Assembly (NCBI GenBank): GCA_029062865.1
Contig: JAIDPG010000197.1
Location: 1 to 5,585 of the forward strand
DNA length: 5,585 nt
From: Oscillospiraceae bacterium
Lineage (GTDB): Bacteria > Bacillota > Clostridia > Oscillospirales > Ruminococcaceae
Direction of reading: 5' to 3'
In this document: positions 1 to 4,945 of the stretch, one piece after another
Layout: the number at the start of each line of letters is the position of its first letter
How positions within the stretch are numbered: position 1 is the stretch's first letter
Notes under the pieces: generated by a model
Told to the model about the DNA's origin: nothing
The model's database searches: none
The model's input: only the letters and a program-made list of their open reading frames with translations
Position numbers and translations under genes: made by a program

Positions 1-74
1 CTCCTTATTATATTGGTGCCGGAGTTTTTTGTACTGGTGCTTTTTGGTTTGTTGTTTTTTTCTTCTGTTGCCAT
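1..74 (-). CDS. N-terminus of an unidentified protein (partial, runs off the window)
   Basis: An ATG at 74-72 opens a frame that stays open to the window edge, giving 24 codons that begin MATEEKNNKPKSTSTKNSG and end NIIR. A strong ribosome binding site (AAAGGAG, 81-87) sits 6 nt upstream and overlaps the TGA of pncC, so this is almost surely the next gene of the same operon. The visible residues are a polar, Lys/Asn/Thr/Ser-rich, low-complexity tail with no motif. Such disordered tails precede the membrane segments of FtsK/SpoIIIE-type DNA translocases in many Clostridia, and that is one candidate, but nothing visible proves it. Function is left open. Confidence 0.6.
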   Translation of the reverse strand, partial: MATEEKNNKPKSTSTKNSGTNIIR

Positions 75-86
75 TTTGAACTCCTT

Positions 87-602
87 TCAGTGTTTATAAT
101 TTTTTATAATATCGAGCAGATCCAAAAGCGCCTGCTCGGTCGCCCTTGCTCGAATAAGTTCACGTCCGTTTTCCGGCGCGTCATTAAACGAATACCTTTT
201 CACGCTTGCCGAACTCTTGTCGCAAACGCATATATAAACCGTCCCGACGGGGTTTTCTTCGCTTCCTCCCGTAGGTCCCGCAACGCCGCTTGTCGACACC
301 GCGAAATCCGCGCCCGAAAGCTCCAGAACGCCCCTTGCCATTTCCTCGGCGCAGTGCGTGCTGTATTCCGAGCAAAGGTCGAGCGTTTCTCTCGAAACGT
401 CCAACAGCTTACTCTTTATCCTGTTGGAATAAGAGCAGACCCCAAGCTCGATGACCGCGCTGCTGCCGGAAACGCTTGTTATTGCCGCGGAGATCATGCC
501 GCCCGTGCAGCTTTCGGCGGTCGCGATCTTAACTCCCCGCTCGGTACAAACCGCCACAATTTCCTTAGCAAGCTCGTTTATTTTATTGTAAATTTCTTCC
601 AT
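87..602 (-). CDS. pncC: PncC/CinA C-terminal domain protein, nicotinamide-nucleotide amidase
   Basis: The 171-aa protein matches the stand-alone CinA C-terminal domain family (usually about 160-170 aa). Members hydrolyse nicotinamide mononucleotide to nicotinate mononucleotide and ammonia, a cytoplasmic step of NAD salvage. Motifs seen: TAESCTGG at residues 28-35, holding the family's catalytic serine (Ser31 here); YSN at 58-60; SGVAGPTGG at 105-113; and GTVYI at 120-124. The N-terminal MoaB/MogA-like domain of full-length CinA is absent, as in E. coli YgaD/PncC. The ATG overlaps the thiI stop by one base (TAATG, 604-600), which indicates translational coupling. The TGA at 89-87 overlaps the ribosome binding site of the next gene. 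Family assignment is firm; the enzymatic activity is inferred from homology. Confidence 0.93.
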   Translation of the reverse strand: MEEIYNKINELAKEIVAVCTERGVKIATAESCTGGMISAAITSVSGSSAVIELGVCSYSNRIKSKLLDVSRETLDLCSEYSTHCAEEMARGVLELSGADFAVSTSGVAGPTGGSEENPVGTVYICVCDKSSASVKRYSFNDAPENGRELIRARATEQALLDLLDIIKNYKH

Positions 603-1798
603 TACTCCAAGAACACCGTTTCCTCTCCGTACTTATACCGCGTCACTGTCGTCTCCGAGACCGCCTTTTGTATCAGCGGCTCGAAATCAAACGCCGCCTC
701 GGCTTTGAGAATGTCCTCAAGACGCGGCTTTGTGCGCGGGTGCTTCGGCGAGAATACCGAGCAGCAGTCCTCGTAGGGAAGTATCGACGTTTCAAACGTG
801 CCGATCTTCCGCGCGATGTCCGTTATCTCGATCTTATCCATGCCGATAAGTGGTCTGAAAACGGGTAGCTCCGCCGCGGCGTTTGTGCACCCGAGCGCCG
901 GGAGCGTCTGGCTCGCGACCTGCGCTAAGCTCTCGCCCGTGATTATTGCGCCGTAGCCGTCCTTCTCGCAGAAGTGATTGGCGATCTTCACCATAAGCCG
1001 CCGCATTATCACCGTGAAGTATTCCTCCGGGCAATTATCGCGGATAGCCTCCTGAAGCTCGGTAAACGGCACGCAGTAGAACATAATGTCGCCGCAGTAT
1101 TCCGTCATCTCCTCGCAGAGCTTGCGAACCTTTGTAAGCGCGCGTTCCGACGTGTATGGCGGGCTTATGTAGTGTATGCAGTCGACCACCAGCCCGCGCT
1201 TTGCCATCATATAGCCCGCGGCGGGGGAGTCGATGCCGCCCGAGAGCATCAGCAGAGCCTTTCCGCTGCTGCCGACAGGCATTCCGCCCGCGCCTGTAAT
1301 TCTCTTCGCCGAGAGATAAGCGCCGTTGTCGCGGATCTCCAGCCTTACGGTTACGTCCGGCTTGTGAACGTCCACGGCGATCTCCGGGAACGCGTCCAGA
1401 ACCGCGTCGCCAAGCGTCTGTTGAATTTCGGGGGAGGTGAGCGGAAACGTCTTGTCCGCGCGCTTCGCTTCTATCTTGAACGATTTCGCGCCGTCAAGCG
1501 CCTCTTTCAGATAATCGCCAAGCCTCTCGCGAACCGCGTCAATATCCTTCGGGAACACCGCGCATTTCTGTATCGCGCCGATGCCGAATATTTTCATAAG
1601 CGCCTTGACTGCCTCGTCAACGTCCGCATTTTCGTCCTGCGGCTCGATATAGATCGTCGACTGCATTCTCTCATACGAAAACAGCCCGATTTTTTTCAGC
1701 CGCCGCTTGATGTTGCTTTGGAGCATATCCTCAAAGGTCTTTTTGTTGATGCCTTTGAGAGCTATCTCCCCGTATTTTACCATTATGATTTCTTTCAT
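602..1798 (-). CDS. thiI: tRNA 4-thiouridine synthase ThiI (short form, no rhodanese domain)
   Basis: The 398-aa protein uses ATP to adenylate uridine 8 of tRNA and then replaces the oxygen with sulfur to give 4-thiouridine, a near-UV sensor. Order of parts: N-terminal ferredoxin-like region with KYGEIALKG (8-16), a THUMP region (roughly 60-165) ending before RITGAGGMPVG, then the PP-loop pyrophosphatase domain with SGGIDS at 186-191. The YEDCCSVFSPKHP segment (342-354) carries Cys345/Cys346, the region of the catalytic cysteine; Cys207 is another candidate. E. coli ThiI is longer (about 480 aa) because of a C-terminal rhodanese domain that carries sulfur. Here it is missing, as in B. subtilis, so sulfur probably comes straight from the adjacent desulfurase. 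The start follows AAGGGG (1807-1802), 3 nt upstream. The gene lies 8 nt after the desulfurase stop and overlaps pncC by 1 nt. Confidence 0.95.
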   Translation of the reverse strand: MKEIIMVKYGEIALKGINKKTFEDMLQSNIKRRLKKIGLFSYERMQSTIYIEPQDENADVDEAVKALMKIFGIGAIQKCAVFPKDIDAVRERLGDYLKEALDGAKSFKIEAKRADKTFPLTSPEIQQTLGDAVLDAFPEIAVDVHKPDVTVRLEIRDNGAYLSAKRITGAGGMPVGSSGKALLMLSGGIDSPAAGYMMAKRGLVVDCIHYISPPYTSERALTKVRKLCEEMTEYCGDIMFYCVPFTELQEAIRDNCPEEYFTVIMRRLMVKIANHFCEKDGYGAIITGESLAQVASQTLPALGCTNAAAELPVFRPLIGMDKIEITDIARKIGTFETSILPYEDCCSVFSPKHPRTKPRLEDILKAEAAFDFEPLIQKAVSETTVTRYKYGEETVFLE

Positions 1799-1806
1799 AT
1801 TTCCCC

Positions 1807-2916
1807 TTATCTTCGTATTCTCTTTATCGTCTCGCCGATTTTGGCGCAGAGCGCGTCAACGTCTTGCGGCGAATTTTCCGCGCAGAACGACACGCGAACG
1901 GCGCAGTCTATGTCCTTGTCCGAGATCCCGAACGCCGGGAGCACCTCGCTTTTCTTGCCCTTAGAGCAAGCCGAGCCGCTTGAAACGTAGATCCCCGCTT
2001 CCTCGAGCGAGTGCAGCATGATCTCGCTCCTCACGCCGCGGACGCTGAAGTTCACGATGTTAGGCACGCAGCTCTCGTCGGAGTTTATCCCGATGTCGTC
2101 GAGCTCCGCGAGCTTTTCCAGCAGCCGCGCCTTAAGCATCGAAAAATGCTCCGCGTTTCCCTTGTACGCAAGTACCGCGGCTTCAAAGCCCGCGATAAGC
2201 TCCACCGGCTCTGTGCCGGAGCGCAGGTCGTTTTGCTGTCCTCCGCCCGAGATAAGCGGCAGGATCTTCTCGCCTTTCTTGATAAACAGCGCCCCGATGC
2301 CCTTTGTCGAGTGTATCTTGTGCCCCGAAACGCTTATCAGGTCGCCGTCGAGCGGCACCTTCAGAAACCCCTGGACAGCGTCGATATGGACGATGGTTTT
2401 CGGATTTTTCCGCTTGACTTCCTTGTAAAGCCGCGGCACGTCGATCCTAAAGCCGGTTTCGTTGTTCACCGCCATTGCGGAGACCATCGCGGTGTTCTCG
2501 TCCACCGCGTCGATAAGCGCCGCCGTGAAGTCGTTATAATCTTTGGGGCAGAGCCGCAGGACCTCAAAGCCGTCCTCCTCGAGCCTTACAAGCGTTTTCG
2601 CGACGGACGGGTGCTCGATCGCCGTTGAGACGATTTTCCCGAACCTCGGACGAAACCTGTGCATTGAGCCGAGAATTGCCGTGTTGTTGCTTTCCGTCGC
2701 TCCGGACGTGAAGATCACCGAGCCGTCAAACGGAGTTTTTATCCCCGTGACCGCCGCGAGCAGCGTTTTCCTCGCCCTTGCTATCGTCGTGATCGAAGCC
2801 GTCCCCAGCCCGTGCAGCGAGCTCGCGTTCCCGAACGCGCTCTTCATAGCCGCGTTCACCGCCGCCGCGCACTCCGCGCAGGGCTTTGTCGTCGCGGCGT
2901 TGTCAAGATATATCAT
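1807..2916 (-). CDS. nifS: Cysteine desulfurase, NifS/IscS family (ThiI sulfur donor)
   Basis: This 369-aa PLP enzyme converts L-cysteine to L-alanine and leaves a persulfide on its active-site cysteine. Motifs: YLDNAATT at 3-10, SGATESNN at 71-78, EHPS at 101-104 (His over the PLP ring), HIDAVQ at 177-182 (Asp179 for the PLP pyridine nitrogen), SGHK at 197-200 (Lys200, PLP Schiff base), GGGQQNDLRSGTEP at 224-237 and SSGSACSKGKK at 312-322 with catalytic Cys317. Length and loop fit the group I NifS/IscS class. Immediately downstream is thiI, the same pairing as B. subtilis nifZ-thiI, where the desulfurase is dedicated to tRNA 4-thiouridine; a general IscS role is possible but no iscU-type scaffold is nearby. 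The ATG at 2916 follows AAGGTGA (2927-2921) with 4-nt spacing. It is the first gene of the minus-strand operon. Confidence 0.93.
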   Translation of the reverse strand: MIYLDNAATTKPCAECAAAVNAAMKSAFGNASSLHGLGTASITTIARARKTLLAAVTGIKTPFDGSVIFTSGATESNNTAILGSMHRFRPRFGKIVSTAIEHPSVAKTLVRLEEDGFEVLRLCPKDYNDFTAALIDAVDENTAMVSAMAVNNETGFRIDVPRLYKEVKRKNPKTIVHIDAVQGFLKVPLDGDLISVSGHKIHSTKGIGALFIKKGEKILPLISGGGQQNDLRSGTEPVELIAGFEAAVLAYKGNAEHFSMLKARLLEKLAELDDIGINSDESCVPNIVNFSVRGVRSEIMLHSLEEAGIYVSSGSACSKGKKSEVLPAFGISDKDIDCAVRVSFCAENSPQDVDALCAKIGETIKRIRR

Positions 2917-2973
2917 TCAATCACCTTGATGTCAATATTTGAATATTACGGTTGTTTTGTGAATTCTTGATCG

Positions 2974-3000
2974 TTTTCCCCCGCCTCCGGCGGGGGAAAA
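2974..3000 (-). other. Perfect 12-bp hairpin in the desulfurase mRNA leader
   Basis: The arms TTTTCCCCCGCC (2974-2985) and GGCGGGGGAAAA (2989-3000) are perfect complements with a 3-nt loop. In the minus-strand transcript the hairpin sits about 45 nt into the leader and about 60 nt before the desulfurase start. It has U residues on its 5' side and A residues on its 3' side in both directions, so it is not a normal intrinsic terminator. The CGGCGG just 5' of it in the transcript (3006-3001) can pair instead with CCGCCG inside the hairpin (2993-2988), which gives a competing structure. It may be an mRNA-stabilising or regulatory element. Confidence 0.6.
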
Positions 3001-3051
3001 CCGCCGTTAAATTTACTCGTTTCTAATAAAGACACAAAACTTCACCATAAT

Positions 3052-3080
3052 ATTATACCATATATTTTGTGTTTTGTACA
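3052..3080 (-). promoter_or_regulatory. Probable sigma-A promoter of the desulfurase-thiI-pncC operon
   Basis: Reading the minus strand, a perfect -10 TATAAT (3057-3052) is preceded by TGG, which makes an extended -10 (TGnTATAAT). A -35-like TGTACA (3080-3075, 4 of 6) lies exactly 17 bp upstream, and an A-rich stretch lies above that. The start of transcription would be near 3045, giving a leader of about 130 nt before the ATG at 2916. Confidence 0.6.
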
Positions 3081-3128
3081 GTATTTTTTCGAGATTTTCA
3101 TACTAATTTCATAATAAATTAAGAAAAA

Positions 3129-3200
3129 GGTTACAAAAAGGTTACAAAATCAGGGCAAAAGGTTACAAATGGTTACAAATTCAAAAAAATCGGTTACAAT
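3129..3200. repeat. Five helically phased GGTTACAA boxes (candidate OmpR/PhoB-family operator array)
   Basis: GGTTACAA occurs at 3129, 3140, 3161, 3171 and 3192. Offsets from the first copy are 0, 11, 32, 42 and 63 bp, each within 0.5 bp of a multiple of 10.5, so all copies face the same side of the helix. The two missing turns (near 3150 and 3182) hold A-rich partial units, so the whole reads as a degenerate 10-11 bp tandem repeat with a higher-order period of about 31 bp. On the minus strand the first pair reads TGTAAC-N5-TGTAAC, which fits the published WalR/YycF box (TGTWAH-N5-TGTWAH). On the plus strand (G)TTACA resembles the B. subtilis PhoP box TTHACA. It lies between two divergent promoters. 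The phased A-tracts may also bend the DNA. Confidence 0.7.
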
Positions 3201-3218
3201 GTTGTCATAAATGTTGAT

Positions 3219-3247
3219 TTTACGTTTTGTTTGTGTTAAACTATAAT
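3219..3247 (+). promoter_or_regulatory. Probable plus-strand promoter next to the phased boxes
   Basis: The -10 TATAAT (3242-3247) is a perfect match and the -35-like TTTACG (3219-3224) matches 4 of 6 positions, with 17 bp between them. The last GGTTACAA box ends about 20 bp upstream of the -35, a usual place for an activator of the OmpR family. Transcription would start near 3254 and meet the terminator at 3280-3315 almost at once. Confidence 0.5.
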
Positions 3248-3253
3248 CAAGGA

Positions 3254-3315
3254 AATCAAATCCTCCAGTCATGCTTTTTGGGCGTCGTTCATTCCCCGGG
3301 CGACGCCCGTTTTTT
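3254..3315 (+). ncRNA. Possible short terminated transcript (small RNA or attenuated leader, about 62 nt)
   Basis: The promoter at 3219-3247 and the intrinsic terminator at 3280-3315 bracket about 62 nt with no convincing ORF. Either a small stable RNA is made or the terminator attenuates expression of the 51-aa ORF that begins 21 nt past the T-run. No known RNA family was recognised. The 5' part is unstructured by eye apart from a weak GGA/TCC pairing. The ends are estimates from the promoter spacing and the T-run. Confidence 0.3.
3280..3315 (+). terminator. Intrinsic terminator or attenuator
   Basis: GGGCGTCG (3280-3287) pairs perfectly with CGACGCCC (3301-3308) across a 13-nt loop and is followed by G and a run of six T (3310-3315). 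On the minus strand a T-run does not follow, so it acts on plus-strand transcripts. The only plus-strand promoter seen upstream is the one at 3219-3247. Confidence 0.75.
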
Positions 3316-3335
3316 ATTATATGTGAGGTCAAGTT

Positions 3336-3491
3336 ATGTGTTGGAAAATGACAAATTTACAGCTTGGAAAAGGTTCCGTTTATCTCCTTTACGGGGATAG
3401 TGCGCCCTTTTTTAAGAAATTAAGAAAGTTTGTCAAACGCGAGGTCGTTGGTTATAAGTCTGCAATACGAAAATACGATTTGGCGAATTGA
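3336..3491 (+). CDS. Small basic protein of unknown function (51 aa)
   Basis: The ATG at 3336 is preceded by GTGAGG (3324-3329) at 6-nt spacing, and the frame runs 51 codons to TGA at 3489-3491. The protein begins MCWKMTNLQLGKG and ends IRKYDLAN. A basic patch, KKLRKFVKRE, lies at about 27-36. There is no signal peptide or membrane segment and I do not recognise a family. Codon use is mixed and unremarkable. It would be transcribed from the 3219-3247 promoter only by reading through the terminator at 3280-3315, so expression may be conditional. The ribosome binding site and the only modest length leave real doubt; it could also be a chance ORF in an AT-rich spacer or the relic of a longer gene. 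Confidence 0.4.
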   Translation: MCWKMTNLQLGKGSVYLLYGDSAPFFKKLRKFVKREVVGYKSAIRKYDLAN

Positions 3492-3506
3492 ATAAAAAAA
3501 CGCATT

Positions 3507-3548
3507 ATCTCCTTAACGATCATTTAAAATTCGTTGAAGGAGATTTTT
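3507..3548 (+). promoter_or_regulatory. Hairpin that buries an AAGGAG ribosome binding site and ends in a T-run
   Basis: ATCTCCTT (3507-3514) pairs with AAGGAGAT (3537-3544), and AACGA (3515-3519) pairs with TCGTT (3531-3535), with a single bulged G at 3536 and an 11-nt loop. The 3' arm contains the Shine-Dalgarno sequence of the 23-aa ORF at 3549, and the hairpin is followed directly by TTTTT (3544-3548). It can be read as a weak intrinsic terminator for the 51-aa ORF, which stops 16 nt upstream, or as a structure that occludes translation of the short ORF. Confidence 0.55.
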
Positions 3549-3620
3549 ATGTTTAATATCAAGCATCATTACATTGTGGATAATTGTTGTAGTATTTATT
3601 ATGCCTATGAGAACAAATAA
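3549..3620 (+). CDS. Candidate leader peptide (23 aa) ahead of the HEAT-repeat gene
   Basis: The ATG at 3549 has the best ribosome binding site in this region (AAGGAG, 6 nt upstream), and the frame closes at TAA 3618-3620 after 23 codons. The peptide runs MFNIKHHYIVDNCC at its start and AYENK at its end, with no known motif. It stops 24 nt before the HEAT-repeat gene, whose own ribosome binding site is poor, so translation of the short ORF could control or re-initiate on the larger gene. The Shine-Dalgarno is held in a 13-bp hairpin, which is the arrangement of regulated leader peptides. It may instead be the stub of a deleted gene that kept its start. Confidence 0.35.
   Translation: MFNIKHHYIVDNCCSIYYAYENK
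3574..3602 (+). promoter_or_regulatory. Weak candidate promoter for the HEAT-repeat gene
   Basis: TATTAT (3597-3602, 5 of 6 to the -10) lies 17 bp after TTGTGG (3574-3579, 3 of 6 to the -35). If used, the transcript would start near 3609 and carry a leader of about 36 nt, bypassing the short ORF and its hairpin. In such an AT-rich stretch a chance match is quite possible. Confidence 0.25.
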
Positions 3621-3644
3621 AAAAGAAAGGTAAAAACAACGCTT

Positions 3645-4262
3645 ATGGACGAAAAAATGTATCGTGAACTCGGTCAACTGACAAAAGATAAAACTATTTG
3701 GAAACAAAATATACCTTATGTAGCTTCTTTACTTAAAAATCAATCCCCTAAAATAACGGCTAAAGCAATGTGGCTACTTGGAGAGATGGGATTGATATAC
3801 CCGCAGGAAATCGCACCATATACAAAAGAAATTGCTTCTTTTATCGTTTCGGAAAATGACTTATTAAGAGAACGTACCACTAATGCTTTAGGACGAATTG
3901 GCAGAGCAGATTATAAACTTATTGCCCCTTATTTTAAGGAACTATTTACTTTGGCAGGAGATAAAAGCTCTAATGTGCGGTTGAGTTTTATATGGGCTTC
4001 TGAAAACATAGCAACTAATACACCGGAGGCGTATAAAAATCATATTTCTGTATTTGAAAAACTTCTTGATGACGAAAATATCCGGGTAAGAATGGAAGCA
4101 CCAGAAATGTTTCGGGTATTAGGAAAGCGTAAGCCAGAGTATGTAAGCCATTGCTTGGACAAATTGAATACTTTGTCAAAAAATGATGTCGATAGAGTTG
4201 TACGCATTCATGCTAAAGGTGCGATAAAGGTAATTTCTACCTACAGTTCGATTTTGGTCTAG
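3645..4262 (+). CDS. HEAT-repeat (armadillo-like helical) protein of unknown function
   Basis: The 205-aa protein is made of about five helical-hairpin repeats of 33-40 residues. They start near residues 23 (PYVASLLK), 57 (APYTKEIASF), 93 (IAPYFKELF), 133 (HISVFEKLLDDE) and 166 (YVSHCLDKL). Each has the HEAT pattern of an amphipathic helix, a short turn with Asp/Asn, and a second helix with Arg then Ala/Gly (RERTTNALGRIG at 75-86, RVRMEAPEMFRVLG at 147-160). There is no signal peptide or membrane segment, so it is probably a cytoplasmic scaffold or binding protein; no catalytic residues are recognisable. AlkD-like DNA-binding HEAT proteins are a distant possibility. The chosen ATG has only AAAGG 14 nt upstream; Met5 (3657) is an alternative. 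The gene is visibly AT-rich beside the core operon and is followed by the KTR gene, which suggests an acquired cassette. Confidence 0.75.
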   Translation: MDEKMYRELGQLTKDKTIWKQNIPYVASLLKNQSPKITAKAMWLLGEMGLIYPQEIAPYTKEIASFIVSENDLLRERTTNALGRIGRADYKLIAPYFKELFTLAGDKSSNVRLSFIWASENIATNTPEAYKNHISVFEKLLDDENIRVRMEAPEMFRVLGKRKPEYVSHCLDKLNTLSKNDVDRVVRIHAKGAIKVISTYSSILV

Positions 4263-4341
4263 CACAAAATCAATATAAATATTAAACAGGCAAAAGCCGG
4301 ACGTTTAACGCGGAGCTATGCCATTCATGGGGGTGTAAAAT

Positions 4342-4515
4342 TTGACTGATAATCAAGACGGTTCCTTGTGGGTACACTGTCCGATCTGCGGTGGAAAAAC
4401 AAGGACAAAGGTGTATGAAGATACGGTACTTATTCAATTTCCGCTATATTGCCCGAAATGCAAAAAGGAAGTCCGTATCGACGTTGTAAAATTGAAAATG
4501 GTAATGAGCAAATGA
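4342..4515 (+). CDS. Cysteine-rich KTR protein (zinc-ribbon-like, 57 aa)
   Basis: This is recognisable as the Cys_rich_KTR family, small proteins common on and beside conjugative and resistance elements in Firmicutes; their biochemical role is unknown. Two knuckles, CPIC (13-16) and CPKC (37-40), should bind one zinc, and the name-giving KTR lies at 19-21. The only possible start is TTG at 4342, since an in-frame TAA lies at 4336-4338; a GGGGGTG ribosome binding site stands just upstream. The usual family tail begins EPDA and is missing. After the stop, GAGCCAGAC (4514-4522) would encode EPD in the next frame, so a single extra T (4513) seems to have cut the tail off. It lies 79 nt after the HEAT gene with no clear promoter of its own. 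Confidence 0.85.
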   Translation: MTDNQDGSLWVHCPICGGKTRTKVYEDTVLIQFPLYCPKCKKEVRIDVVKLKMVMSK

Positions 4516-4533
4516 GCCAGACATATTAAATGC

Positions 4534-4578
4534 AGAGCCAGCTTCCCACTATTCTACATGAGGAAGCTGGCTCTGTTT
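4534..4578. terminator. Hairpin terminator between convergent genes
   Basis: AGAGCCAGCTTCC (4534-4546) and GGAAGCTGGCTCT (4562-4574) form a perfect 13-bp stem, extended by a C-G pair, around a 15-nt loop. On the plus strand it is followed by GTTTCATTT, a broken T-run, so it probably ends the HEAT-KTR transcript. On the minus strand it starts just past the stop of the XRE regulator but lacks a T-run there. The family-like tail sequence of the KTR gene runs into its left arm. Confidence 0.65.
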
Positions 4579-4910
4579 CATTTGATAGGTGTTGCACTTT
4601 GATCGCGTAATGCAGTAAGTACAGACTTGAAAATCGGAATGATAGCCGCCGCTTCTTCTTCGCTGCATTCCTCAATCAACAGTCTAAGCTGACGGAGCGC
4701 AACGGCTTCTCTTTGCATTTCCGGGCTGAAGATTTCCCGTGCGTCTATTTCTAAAGCGCGTATTAACGGATAGAGAACTTCCATTTTAGGATTTCCCTTG
4801 TAGTTCTCTATGTTCAAAACGGTGCGGACAAACGCCGCTTTGCAGGATATGTTCCCGTCCGAGCAGCGCGCGACGCTTACTTCCGCGGAGTCGTTTTCAT
4901 TCTCCGTCAT
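4578..4910 (-). CDS. XRE-family (Cro/C1-type) regulator with a degenerate HTH N-terminal half
   Basis: From ATG 4910 the protein is 110 aa. The segment TVLNIENYKGNPKMEVLYPL (30-49), followed by IRALEIDAREIFSPE (50-64), is the second half of an XRE helix-turn-helix: the end of the recognition helix, the IEN turn and helices 4-5. The C-terminal part (71-103) is a Glu/Leu-rich helical region. What precedes, MTENENDSAEVSVARC and onward, has no LTQEELA-like helix 2 and is too short by about four residues. Upstream DNA in all minus frames looks non-coding, so the missing half was not simply shifted by a frameshift. No good ribosome binding site precedes ATG 4910. It is GC-rich like the core genes. 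It could be a decayed regulator, or a variant that dimerises but binds DNA poorly. It lies divergently from the cysteine-rich peptide gene. Confidence 0.6.
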   Translation of the reverse strand: MTENENDSAEVSVARCSDGNISCKAAFVRTVLNIENYKGNPKMEVLYPLIRALEIDAREIFSPEMQREAVALRQLRLLIEECSEEEAAAIIPIFKSVLTALRDQSATPIK

Positions 4911-4945
4911 TATGATAATATTGTCGCCGCTTGCGGGGCTTGCTT

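Noticed and set aside
90..2929. Several long plus-strand ORFs (up to 338 codons) opposite pncC, thiI and the desulfurase
   Set aside because: They are Arg/Ala-rich mirror frames of GC-rich genes; the minus-strand products carry complete family motifs.
2974..3000. Intrinsic terminator at the 12-bp hairpin
   Set aside because: In both directions the 3' side is A-rich, not T-rich, and no gene ends here.
3129..3200. CRISPR array
   Set aside because: Units are only 8-11 bp with no spacers of CRISPR size, and no cas genes are near.
3150..3332. 60-codon minus-strand ORF
   Set aside because: It lies across the phased boxes, the plus promoter and the terminator, has no convincing ribosome binding site or recognisable sequence, and is explained as a by-product of the AT-rich repeats.
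3271..3351. 26-codon plus ORF from ATG 3271 through the terminator hairpin
   Set aside because: No ribosome binding site, and its sequence is dictated by the terminator stem.
4263..4341. Separate promoter or tiny MPFMGV leader ORF before the KTR gene
   Set aside because: -35/-10 spacings are wrong (14-15 bp or 21 bp), and the six-codon ORF has its GGAG only 2 nt from the ATG; co-transcription with the HEAT gene is simpler.
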